A stretch of DNA of 64,000 nucleotides, taken from contig KQ965877.1 of NCBI GenBank assembly GCA_001574975.1, forward strand, positions 1 to 64,000, in the 5' to 3' direction. The notes below the pieces were generated by a model. It did no database searches, had not been told where the DNA came from, and worked only from the letters and a program-made list of their open reading frames with translations. A program made the position numbers and the translations under genes. The stretch is from Gonapodya prolifera JEL478 (lineage: Eukaryota > Monoblepharomycota > Monoblepharidomycetes > Monoblepharidales > Gonapodyaceae). Positions 1-11,115 of the stretch are shown one piece after another (the first letter of the stretch is position 1; each line of letters opens with the position of its first letter).

Positions 1-543
1 TAAGATATTTAAAAATTCAATCACCAAAATCCATAACTAAAATATTTAAAAGTATCAAACCTGTTATTCAAAAGTAAAAGATTAAGAGGTGGGGGTATCC
101 CTCCTTTGAGTGGGGGTACTCCCCTGGGTGGGGGTATGTTAAACTTGTGACAACGACTTCGTCGAAAAGGATCTGTTTTGCAAGAATTTTTGCAGCAAAA
201 AAAGTGCCTCCAACACTGCCACGACGAAGTATTACTCGGAGGTGACGCATGCGCCAAACATGAAACCGATTTCCTGATTTGGATTCGCTAACGCTCGCAG
301 AGGTTCCTCGTGAGGCGTGAGGTGCAAGATTGTACGTCACGGCAGCCGTGGCGTCAGGCACACGGGGGTTTGGCTGTGCTGTCTTGACGCAGACAAGAGT
401 ATTCGATATCACAGTAGCTACGTTGTATGAAAAATTCCCGAAATCGAAAGTGTCCGTCTTCGGGTTGCCTTTTTGTCAGTGTTGCCTGAAAGGACTCAAC
501 CAAGGGAAGGCTTTCCATCCGTTGCCCCACACCAAACACCGCA
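1..543. other. Intergenic stretch before the first gene
   Basis: No open frame here looks like a protein; the frames present are arginine/serine-rich or short and overlap in both directions. The left 60 bases are AT-rich. The only structure I see is the triple GTGGGGGTA repeat listed separately. The right part is the presumed promoter and 5' UTR of the scaffold gene that starts at 544. Confidence 0.5.
88..136. repeat. Three copies of GTGGGGGTA, 18-21 bp apart
   Basis: The nonamer GTGGGGGTA occurs at 89-97, 110-118 and 128-136, separated by short C-rich spacers. It could be a degraded minisatellite or a G-rich structured element. No function can be assigned. Confidence 0.6.
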
Positions 544-3089
544 ATGGACCCGGAGGACGTGGTCAACTCCCGGTTGATAGAAGCAGTGGAAGCAGGCAGT
601 CTCGATCGCGTGCGGCGGGCGCTTCGGGACGGCGCGGATGCAGGCTCTCGGAAGAGGGTCACGCTGGAGGTCCGGGTCCGCGGGGAAACAGCGATGCGCA
701 GCGAGACCACCGCGGCAGAGTCCGCGCTTGCACTTGCGATACGGTGCGGAAGAGAGCAGATTGTCAAGGAGCTGTTGGACGCAGGTGAGTGGTGGAGGCG
801 GTGTGGAGGTTCAATTATTTACGTCGTTTTTACTCTTCGTAATGCGCAGGTTGCGATCCGAACGAACCGATAATTTTCAAGCCTGCGGAATATCACCCCG
901 ATGGCTGGTCTCGGAGTCGCTGGGACAACGACCGCTGGGGTGCCGAGCTGGTCTTTCCCTTCGCCCTCGACTACGCCTGCTTCGGAGCGAGCCTTCCGGG
1001 GAGTCCCAAGGGAGCGCACGTGTACATAGTCAGTCCGACGAAGGTCGAGGACGTCTCGGTGATGGCGCCAGCGGACTGGAAACCCAACCGGGGTGTCATT
1101 GCAGCCCTTTTGGACCATAACGGGAAACTCTCCACGAGCGCACTGGCGCTCATGGTTGCATCAAGCGACAATAGGACAGAGCTCAGTAACTCTGTCGGAA
1201 ACCTTCTGGGCTCGACCTTGATTCGCAGGGCCAACGTGCCCACGCAAACGACTCGGTCGAGCAGCAGACAGTCCACACGGTCCGTTGCATCCCGTGCCAC
1301 CAGCAGACAGTCATCACACCCCGCTCCCTTGTCGCCGTATCTTGCGAGCCCAGACACCCGAACCCGCCCAGATTTTGCTTTGTTCAATAATCCCGCACTC
1401 AACCCTGACGTTGTCACTGCAGACCTCCGCCGCCAACTGCGTGAAATGACCAACCGTAACGCAAGTCTGGAGCAAGTCAACCATGACCTCTCCGAACAGG
1501 TGCACGACCTGACCCGCGAGCTGGACAGCGCGCGTCCTCGGTCGATTGTACGTTCGGCCAGCAGGGCGTCCACGTCGTTCAACCCTCGCTCCCACTCTCG
1601 TCAGTACGGCCACACGGCAAGTTCGTCGGTGGACAGCTACGGAATGATGCAGTCCGCCGGGGAACTCGCAGACCTTCGCCGGCAGAACCGAGACCTTTCT
1701 GTCAAAGTCGCCAACCTGGAGGAACACACTATAGGTTTGGAGCAGCAACTCATCGAGGAGAGGTCCAGCACACTCAGTAGATCACGGTCCTTATCGCGTC
1801 AATCAAACCGGGCCCCATCGTCGTATTCAACGCGTGTCGCAAGCACCAAAATGTCGTCTGGCCCGGTCTCGGCGACCACTATGGACGTGTCGTCGATTTC
1901 GCATCCGATTCCACTCTACTCAGATCCCCCGGAACTCCGCCGCGCCAACGAAATGCTCCAGCAAAGGGTGCAATCGTTGGAGCAGCTGAATGCTGCATTG
2001 CAGGGACAGTTGAGGGATGAAAAGACGTTGAGCGATGTTATAGCACAGGCGTCGGAAGAAGCGCTAAAGGCGGAGAAGGAGAAGGCGAGGGCTGCCCGAA
2101 AGGAGATCGATGAATTGCGGAAGAAGGTGAGCTTTTCGTATTGCGCTGTTCCCCACACGAACCTGACGTGACACGCCTGTTTGGACAGCTTGAAGAGCAA
2201 TCTCTCGAGCTGAAATCGCTTCGTCGCAAAGCTGACATCCTTGCCGCCCAGTGCGCTCGTATGCAAGAGGAACGTGTCGGCCGACCGTTACAACGACAAA
2301 ACTCTCGATCCCGCCACACACTCGGAGACTCTTCCGGCTCGGGTGATGGTTCCGGTATCGCCATGTCGTCGTCCAGCAGAAGACGCCCGAGCGCGCCTCC
2401 CGGCGGCTCGTCCCATTCTCCAATGCCCCTTTCAGGCAAGTCCTCGGCGGGGTCCAGTTCCTTTGCGGCGTTTTTCCAAAGGCAGTTGTATGTGCACCAT
2501 GCTTACACGCCTACCTCTGCGGATGAGTTGCTTCTTCGGATTGGAGAAAAGGTGGCGTGCGAGCAAGAGTTCCCTGACGGCTGGGCATTGGTGAGCCCTT
2601 TTTCATTATATATTTTGTGCAAGATGTTTTAAAAGTTGTCTCGGTTCCTCATAGGGCCAAAATGTGGCGTCAGGTCAACGAGGGTTCTTCCCACTTGCTT
2701 GCACTTCATCGCAACCTCCCATCGCGGGTCAGCCGAACATCGTTGCTTCCGGTATTCCTCTGACCCCAGTGGCTAACGCAGGAGGACCATCTGGAGGAAA
2801 TGCCCCAGCCATCGCAAAACGGACGGATTCCATTCAACTGTTCCCCAAACCCCAGGTGAACGGGTCTGAGCCCAAGAAGCGAGAAGTGATTCCAGGCGAT
2901 TACTCAAGGAGTTCGCGAAAAAGTATGGATGCGTCGAGATCGGGCTACGTTCCAGCTGCGGCGGAGCTTCGCTCTATTGCCCGCGCGCCGGCGGGATGGT
3001 CGAATGAAGGTGACGCGCGGCCGGACTCCCGAGGCTCCACGAGTGGATGGAGAGACGTCAAAGGACCACCTACAAGGATATTGAAGTGA
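544..3089 (+). CDS. Ankyrin / coiled-coil / SH3 scaffold protein (paralogue A)
   Basis: Four exons (544-784, 850-2126, 2189-2590, 2655-3089) join in frame to 784 residues. Residues 1-160 resemble degenerate ankyrin repeats (N-terminal RLIEAVEAGSLDRVRRAL, then ALALAIRCGREQIVKELLDAG and a later ALMVASSD helix). Residues 300-540 are coiled coil (heptad-rich RRQLREMTNRNASLEQV type segments) broken by Ser/Arg-rich linkers. Residues about 603-660 are an SH3 domain: LYVHHAYTPTSADELLLRIG start, an EFPDGWALG core and a GFFPLAC end. A cytosolic adaptor binding proline-rich ligands is the likely role, by domain knowledge only. The gene converges on a paralogue with identical architecture whose stop lies 245 bp downstream. 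Confidence 0.85.
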
Positions 3090-3334
3090 GACTTCAATTG
3101 GACGACTAATCGATTGGAACCCATTGGAGGATTACCCCCACAATGGTGTACCCCGTTTCACAGAAGTAATGTTATTTTCGTGACTTTTACTACGAATATA
3201 TATGTCAATGTCCAGTACTTAATCGTTCCCCGCTCTCCCTAAAATGATTCCAAATGGATCGAGAAATAACTCCCAAGTACACAGATATATGGAAACTCGG
3301 AAAAAGGCACCCAGTCACACGCATCAACCCGCGA

Positions 3335-6300
3335 TCAGTGAGCTACACCATTCGCAACGATCTCTCCAAGCGAGGAGGAACGAGTGGGTACCTTTCCAAT
3401 TGGTTGTGGTGCGTAGGATCCCAGAGGTTGGTCTGGCGAAAGGCACGCTGATGGGAAGAATCCTGATTGTACACTGGATTTGTTTAAACCCTGGGAAATT
3501 GACGGCTTTAGCAAGGGTGCAATGAAGAAAAAATTCAACTTTCAAAATCTCACCGCAGACCATCCGTCCTCAAACGCGAACATGCAAAGAACAGCATCCC
3601 CGACTCGGAGAGGGATCTCATCGGGCCGTTGAGGCTGGAAGCTCTGCACCGCGTACAGAACTTGATTTACCACGTTCTTCTTATGGACACCTCGACTTCC
3701 AGCTCCATTTCGATTATCTCCTGAAGCACCAGCGACACCTCTTGAAGACGCCGCGAGAGCCTTTTGTGTCAGGGCTGTTATCTGCCGGTCCCTTTCCTTC
3801 AGTTCCTGCTGGAAGAATGCGATCCTCACGCCCTTCTCGAATCCTTCGTCGTCCAGCTGAGCGATACGGCTTCTAAGGTGGCCGACGTCCCTGTCCATGG
3901 TGGAAATACGAGCTTCCTTCTCGCTGAGCTGGTGCTCAAAGAATTCTACCGTGGACGTGAGTTCCGAAATTCGAGTTTCAAATTCGTAGCGCTGGGCTTG
4001 CACAGCACGTTGAAGTTCGTTGATGACCTTTCATGTTGGGGTCAAGGATCATGAACATGAATAATTAGATGGGACATCATTAAACTACAACAAGCACATA
4101 CCTTCTGGTGCTCTGACTCCCTCTGCTGAAGTGCCGCAGTCCTGCCATCCACCTTCTGCTGCAACTCCGCAATCTTCCTTTGCTGCTCCTCCTGGTTCTT
4201 CTTGTGCGCCTCCAACTGCGCCTGTAAAATCGGCTTGAGCCGCGCCGCCTCTTGCTGCAACTCAGCCTCTCGCCTCTTGAACGCCTGTTGCTGTTTTGCG
4301 GCGTCTTCCCGGATCCCCTCCTTCTCCCACTCGTGCTCCGCGTTCATCTTCTCGTACGCCATGTTGAGCTGTTGCAACGTGGCGCGCATGTCCTCCATTT
4401 CTGACCGCTGGCGTTCTGCGATCTTGGCGCGTTCACCTTGGTTCTGCTGGTCGAATCCGGACAAAAGGTCGTCGACCTGCAGGGCGTGTTCTGATTCCCG
4501 CACTTTCGCACCGTCGCGCAAGCTGTCCAACTCGCGCCTCAGGTTCGCCACCTCCAGCTCATGTCGGCGCTCTCGGACATCGGCCTCGGCACGTTCGCGT
4601 TTCAGAACGTCCCTCACGAGCGAAAGCTGCTGACGGAGATCTTCAACCTCCGAGGAAGGTGGAGTGGACGTGGCGCCTCGACTGGGGGACGGCGCCGGGG
4701 CCAATGCCGACATCCAATCATTCTCCGACGGAAGCCGCGCTTCGCCGACTGATATCGCCCTCGACGTGGATGATAGCTCACTCCTGGGGATATCCCTAAT
4801 CTGGGGAACGTCCTGATCACCCTCATTAATCGACGTCGTCAACAACGACGCCCTCCCCTCCTCCGCCTCAATTACCGCCCTGGTAAACGACTCTGGTGGT
4901 GCTGAGGGGGACGGCGGTAGGCCTTGGTCGTCGTCAACCTTTACATCCACTCCGCCTGTCTCGTCGAAAGAAATCAAGTCGGGCGTCAGCGCCCTCGAAG
5001 CACGTGCCAGTCTTGGGGCGGCAAGAGACTCGCCGAGACCCGGGTGAAGGTCAGACTCCTCGACAGGCTCCTCGGCCAGGTCGGGACTCTCAGTGCGAGC
5101 GTACTCCACGGAAGACGTTCCCCCCACTGTAAGACCGTCTGTGTGGTCGTCCACGTTCGCGGTGTCCGTCCGCAAGACATAAGCCGCCACCGACTGCGCC
5201 GTGGACGCAGTCATGGCAAGCACTGCGGTGGCCGTCGCGCGAGATTCCACCTCAGTACTTGGTAAAGGTCGCGCATCAACACCGTCCTCGACAACGGACG
5301 CCACATCCACCGCCACACCCGCCTCGTTCGATGAAGCAGGAATGGCGCGCTCGTACAAGTCAATTGGGTCCGGGTCCTCAAATGGATCACGCGACACTTC
5401 CGTCCCAGGCGTCGCAAACTCCCCCGGCTGAACAGCCGGATGGGCTACAAGCGGCGTCTCTCGAGCCTCCGATGGCACCGCCGCCACCTCCTCCACATGG
5501 TCCACATCCATCCCAGGCACGTGCAAATCCACAACCTCCCCACTGTCCTCCGACGTCTGCCCGACCGAATACTCGACCATATCCGGTTCCGTCGCCGGCT
5601 CGCTTCCAGCAACCGCCCCCGCCTCAGACGGCGGCACCTCGTGGTCGTCCCGGCTGGCAAGGTGGTGCTCCCTGGGGTCCAGGTCGGAGCCCACTTTCCA
5701 CCCGTCGCCGTACACTTTTCTCTGCACTCCCTCCGCAACGTCCCTGTCACCTTCGTGGCCGAGTCCGTACCCGCCGGGACCACGCACATCCACCACCTCC
5801 ATATCTGCCGCCTCGGCCGCGATCCCAACCTCCTCCGGTTCCTCCACCAGCACACCACCAGGGAACGGCTCGGGCGGCGGCGCCCCAACGCCATCGGCCT
5901 CCATCTCAGCAAGCACCTTGACCCACTCGGCTGTATGTTCCTGCTGCGGTGGGTGGATCACAACAAGGTCATCGTCCTCGTCCCCCGCGTCCGACGGTGG
6001 CGGGGACGGCGCGGTGAAGGTCAGCGAGGGGACAACGATGGGTGACAGCGGCGCGGGTGTGGAAGTGGTGGGCGGGTCGTGGAGGGAGAGGGAGAGTGAT
6101 GGGATGGACAGGGAAGTCGGTTGGTTATCCTCGCGGGCTGACACAGGCACTTGCTCGCCCTCCTGCACCGCCAAGTCCACATCCCCATTCGCCACTTGTT
6201 CGTCACCATGCTCAGCCACGGGCGGCTCCGGGTGTGCTCCACTCGGGGGCACAAGCTCGACATCCAACTCCTCCTCTTCCTCCTCCTCCTCAACTTCAGG

Positions 6301-7766
6301 TTCCGACCCTGGCGCCTCGACGCGTATACTCGATGGCACGACGGCGTCGGCCATGTCCACGCCTTCCGCCGGCGCGGGATCGGCAGTGTCGACGATGGCG
6401 ACGGACTCCGCAGGAAGGTCCTCAAGGGTTTTTACGGCGTTGACGCTGGGGGATGTTGTGACTGGGCCCTCGATCACTTCGTCCATCGGAACGAAATCCT
6501 GTGGCTCTTTCTTGTCGACAGCTTCCACTGATATCTTCTTGTCCAAAGTCACGAGTGCCTCCTCCACCTTGACGTCATCCACCGACGCCTCCTCCCCATC
6601 TGCAGTCTCCACCGTCTCCGTCATATCCACATCCAGAATCTCGGCTTTCTCCCCAACCCGCTCCTCATCCTCCTCCTGTTCGACATCCCCATCGTCACCA
6701 GCTACTTTTTCTTCCGGTACGACCTCCATCGGATCAGTAGACGTGTCCTTCTCGACCACGTCCGTCTCGGGGACGACATGTACGTCACCGTTGGTTGCTG
6801 CATGGGTCTCTTCCTCCCCCATCGCGAGTCTTGCAGTTACCTCCTCTGCCCGAGCTGCCTCTTCCTCTGCCTCCGTCGCGGCCGCCTCCGCACGAGCAGC
6901 CTCTTCCTCTGCCTCCCTCGCGGCCGCCTCCGCACGAGCAGCCTCCTCCGCCTCGGCCAGCTCCTGGGCAGCGGCTTTTTCCTGAAGCTTCTCTGGCGTG
7001 AAGGATGCCACGAGCTCGTACAGTTCGCCGCCCTTGCCACCACCGACATCCTCTGCGGCCTGAAGTTCCTTGTCGGTGACTTTCGCGCCGGCCTTGAGCA
7101 GTGTGCGGGCGACTTCCACCGTCGGGATGACCATTCTGACGACGCAGACCTCTTCGTCGGTCGTGGGTTCGTCGAGTTCGACTGGATCCCCGGAGGGCGA
7201 GAACCTGAGCCGGCGATGTGTGAGCGCCAGTTCGAGCGCGGAGCGGAAGGAAGGCGCTGCGTTGTCGCGCATGTCCCAAGGTCCAGGGTCCTGCCAGTTC
7301 TCTGACGTCCACGAGTCCCGCGGAAGGGCGAGGCGCCAGGATATGGGTTGGTTCGGGTCGTAGCCTACGTGATTGCAGGGAAACCGTCAGATAAAGGCAT
7401 CGCAGAGGGTGCGACAGTGGCGATGGAGGGTGTAGATGAGGCCTGGGCTGAAGCACCTATCCACCAATGCTTGCCCGGCTTCCCTGGCGAGTCAGCCATC
7501 CCCCTCCACTCCCCGCACTCACCGCCCTCCAGTAACGTCCGTACCATGTCTGACCTCTTCTCTCTTATCGCCAGCACCATTGCGTCCTCCGCCTCCTCGA
7601 CCTCCTCGACATCGTCTCCGGTGTCGTCCAGCTCCGCTCTCACGTAAACCAGCTTACGGGTGTTGTTTACGTCTGCGCCGTCTCTGATCGCAGCCTGCAC
7701 CTGGTCCATCCGCCCCGTCTCTATTGCCAGAATGAGTCTCTGGCTGAGTGCCCGCGGTGTCGCCAT
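3335..7766 (-). CDS. Ankyrin / coiled-coil / SH3 scaffold protein (paralogue B, large acidic centre)
   Basis: Exons 7766-7523, 7364-4102, 4027-3554 and 3490-3335 give 1378 residues. The start at 7766 is chosen because the first residues then align with paralogue A; an in-frame ATG at 7811 is possible. The N-terminus (LILAIETGRMDQVQAAIRDG, then YDPNQPI matching CDPNEPI of paralogue A) is ankyrin-like, and the first intron sits in the same codon context in both genes. A very acidic Glu/Asp/Val-rich centre of about 700 residues contains short tandem EAEEEAARAEAA repeats. A long coiled coil (about 990-1260) follows, then an SH3 domain (LYAVQSFQPQRPDEIPLRVG, DGWSAG, SGFFPSAC). The acidic centre is absent from A and probably disordered. 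Confidence 0.85.
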
Positions 7767-8519
7767 TGTCACGCCCTGTCGCTGCTGCTCGCTGATGTGT
7801 CCCAAGTTCAATTCGTGCGCTCGGATTCGTCTGTGTTTTGCGTCGCTCGTCCGCTGATTGCAGTGCGCGCTTCTCCGTTTGCTGTCCGGAAAACAAGGGA
7901 AGGCGCTGCGGTCACGTTTCCCCTTCTGTCTCTTTGTATCTTCACCACCAGATTCAGAGGCTAGATGACTGTGTTTTGGTTAGTTTTTTCTACTTATCTC
8001 ATTGGGAGAAGTCCTCTCGTTGGATTCACTGTAGATGTCCCAACACGTCCCTTGGGCATCTCCCCAGCAGCGCCTTCATATTTGCCCAAAAGCAGCACCG
8101 AACTATGGTCGCACGCTTGCGAGAATCAGTCGTGCCTTGAATTGCTGGATATGTTCTTGCGTACAACGCTGCGTCGTCCTTCTTGTCGCGATCGAAGAAC
8201 CCCTCGTCACGCTACGTACCTCAAAACCCCGACATCCTCCTAGATTTTAAGATCGTTCACAACTTTCACCGTCAGATTTGCTTTGCCATAGCTCGGTATT
8301 AGCCGACCAGTCGATGTGTGCGTCAAACACATGTTCGAACGCAATCAACATCAATTCAACTGCTTTACCCTCGATTCAATTAATATTCAGCAATAAAATT
8401 ACGAAGGAATCTTTGGTAAACTAAATAAATCACGTATTTACGTGTACCTTGTCCTCATTCGCAAGGCCGATGAATCTCAGGCACCGTCCGATCCCCGAAC
8501 ATCCATCAACATCGCAATC
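7767..8519. other. Divergent intergenic region
   Basis: This 750-bp stretch separates the minus-strand scaffold gene from the plus-strand Cache receptor and must hold both promoters. It becomes AT-rich after 8330. I see no conserved frame, RNA gene or repeat in it. Confidence 0.5.
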
Positions 8520-10895
8520 ATGGCTTCAGTGAGCAAGTCTGACGCAAGGTGCACATTCGATGGACCCGTTCCGAATCAATCAGCGAATGCTTCCGCTCAA
8601 GCGCTCCAACCACCGTCGGGAAAGTTCAGATCAACTCATCAGAAAAACCAAGAACATGATTCCGAAAAGCAAGAGTCGTCAAAAGTACCTGTGGGAGGTG
8701 GAATGATATCCTTGAGATCCGTCATCCTCTTGCTTGTCTTTGCAAAGTGAGCTCTGTGGCAAAGCCAACAACTGCTCGCAATTCGTAATCCGAGATTCTG
8801 GCTTACAGCGTCGCAGTTCTAGCCGTCATCACCGTTACCATTGGGAGTATAACGAACAATAACAGTATTTCAAGCGCATTGAATCAATGTACGTCCAAAC
8901 GAGTGATCCGCAGACGGTATTGCTGACAGGTGATTTCGCTTTCAGCATCGAAAAGCATTTCTGATCTCGCCAAGGCGCACCAAGTAGACTCGAGCACCCA
9001 GATTGCCAATGCTATTAGTGGGTGCTTCTATCATGATCAACGTTTGTTGCAAAGTTCAACAAATACTGCGCAACCGTTCACTTCGCGCGCTCGTACAGAG
9101 GAGTTCTTGACGGAAGCGTCTTCGTTCCTTTTTGCAATCTCGAACGGCTTCTCTAACGGCGTCGTAAGCCTTCAAAACTTGGATGCCTTTGTGCCCTACC
9201 TGAAGTCGACCTTCGACACGGTCGGCGTGAAAGGTCAGTCACATGTCTTCCTCCGAAAAAACTCTTACGTTTATCTACATATTTGATCCGGCAGAAAAAA
9301 TCAAGGCATGCTCAATCGCGAGCTTTACGCCGGGGCTTCCAATAGGTCTTGGTTTGGTGCACGAATTTGGCCGCGCCGACTACGTCTGGATGTCTGGTGG
9401 AACAAACCTGAGTTCATGTCCAAAAACGTGCCCGACGGCAACTACCAATGGTCTTGTGAGTAATTTCGTACGATTTTGTCTCATTCGAAATCCCATTGAT
9501 TCCCATGTTCTTGCTATTGCCAGAACGTTTACATGTGGAATGATACCAGTCGAACATTTGGAGCAGGTCTCTACAATGCAAGTACAGCGATTGCGAACGT
9601 AGATGTGGCCGTACGCTCATCTTGATATGAAGATCACGATGCCAGTAGCTTCTACCGTGGTTGCTCCTCCGGCGTCCGTCTTCCCCTTTAGGAAGGTCCT
9701 TCTCGAAGCTCCATCAGTTGCAATCGGGCAAATATTGCAAGTTCTTTCAATGGGATTGTACGATCCAATTGGGAACCTGGTCGGCGCTGTCTTTGAGCGG
9801 TTCACGGTGCAAGATCTTTGTGGTGTCTTGGACATTGCCAAGAACTCGTCAACTCCGAACACGCTATTCTACATCTTAACGCCATCGGCAGAGGTGCTCG
9901 CGATGTCAGGCTTAGGATCATGGGACCAACAGCAGCAAACACTCACGAAACTTGTTGATCCAGCGACTGGCAACTACATCCTGAAAACTATATGGGAATT
10001 CCCCGCAGAAAATTACACACTCTTCAATTTGACAGCATCTGCAATATACAAGTACGCCGGTGGACAGTTGGACAGTTCCTTTGCCGACAAGCAATTTTAC
10101 GTACAAAGGTACCTGTTTCAGGTCACAACACTGACGTTCGAAGGATTTAAGTGCGTAGTACGACACATTTCATAAACTCTTCTCTTTCGTCAACTGAAGA
10201 CTTTGTTTTCAGATATATTATTGTTTCAGGAGCACCAGATACTGATTACCTTGGCGATACGATCACTCTTTCGGACAATCTTATGGCAACTGGGAGGACT
10301 GCACAAGCCATCATGATTGCATCAGGTATCGTATGGCTCACCTTGCAACCGCTGTGAAGCCATGCTTTAATCACGCTACGGTGATCCATGAAATCTTAGC
10401 TGTCGCCGTCGCATTAGTCATGGGATTCACGTCTGTCGCTTTCACTTACTATTTTGTTGATCACCCGTTGGGAAGGATCCTTGACGCTATGAAAAAGGCA
10501 ACCAAGGTGAGAATTTTGCTGTGTAGTGCTTATATCGTGATACTTACGTAAACGATTTTCACACACCACACAGTTCGATTTCAGTTCGATTCGGGACGGG
10601 ACAATGAAACGGGCCTCGATTGTGCGAGAAATCAACAACACCCAAGGGAATTTTGTTGCGATGCTTGAAGTATTCGCTAATGCGCTGAAGCGTGAGTTCG
10701 ATGTGTCTTGGTTCCGATGACATGAGAACTTGTGGAAGACGTCAGCTAATTGAATTTATCACAGAGAACAAGAGCCTCGTTGGAAAAACCACGGGAAGCA
10801 AGAGTGTTTCCGATGTCCCGGAGAAATCTCTCGAATCTTTCAGCTTGAATGGTCCCAAGAGCCCAATTGGTAACACATCTACAAGCCAATTTTGA
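8520..10895 (+). CDS. Two-TM Cache-like extracellular sensor lacking an output domain
   Basis: Ten exons (8520-8746, 8809-8888, 8946-9233, 9295-9455, 9524-9610, 9696-10150, 10213-10325, 10400-10506, 10574-10691, 10765-10895) splice in frame to 588 residues. A hydrophobic helix lies at about 63-90, an extracellular region at about 91-470 and a second TM (AVAVALVMGFTSVAFTYYFV) at 471-490. The extracellular part has double-Cache features (WNDTSRTFGAGLYN, then GLYDPIGNLVGAVFERFTV). The cytosolic stub (SIVREINNTQGNFVAML, then FANALK) resembles the HAMP-like helix that in chytrid receptors precedes a nucleotide cyclase or kinase, but the protein ends about 100 residues after the TM. Intron 5 (9611-9695) is the least certain splice. 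The ligand is unknown. Confidence 0.75.
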
Positions 10896-11115
10896 TTCGT
10901 GACCAAGTACAGATGAGATGTTTTGAAGATTTTGGAACGGGTAGTACTTATCAAGCAAGGCTGAAACGAGTTGAATTCCATGTACGAGTAGTAAATCGGA
11001 GTCCAATGTACCATAGCTTTTTTGTCAAAGCGATTCACATTAGTTATCTATCACCAAACGCAACTACGCTCAAATCACGCAGTTTTCGATTCGAACCGCC
11101 TTCACTATCGACGCG

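Noticed and set aside
1314-1748. Minus-strand frame within scaffold paralogue A.
   Set aside because: Shadow of the coiled-coil exon; no motif.
5918-6985. A 355-codon Ser/Thr-rich plus-strand frame.
   Set aside because: Antisense of the acidic Glu/Ala/Val region of scaffold paralogue B; the composition is the mirror of GAG/GTC codons.
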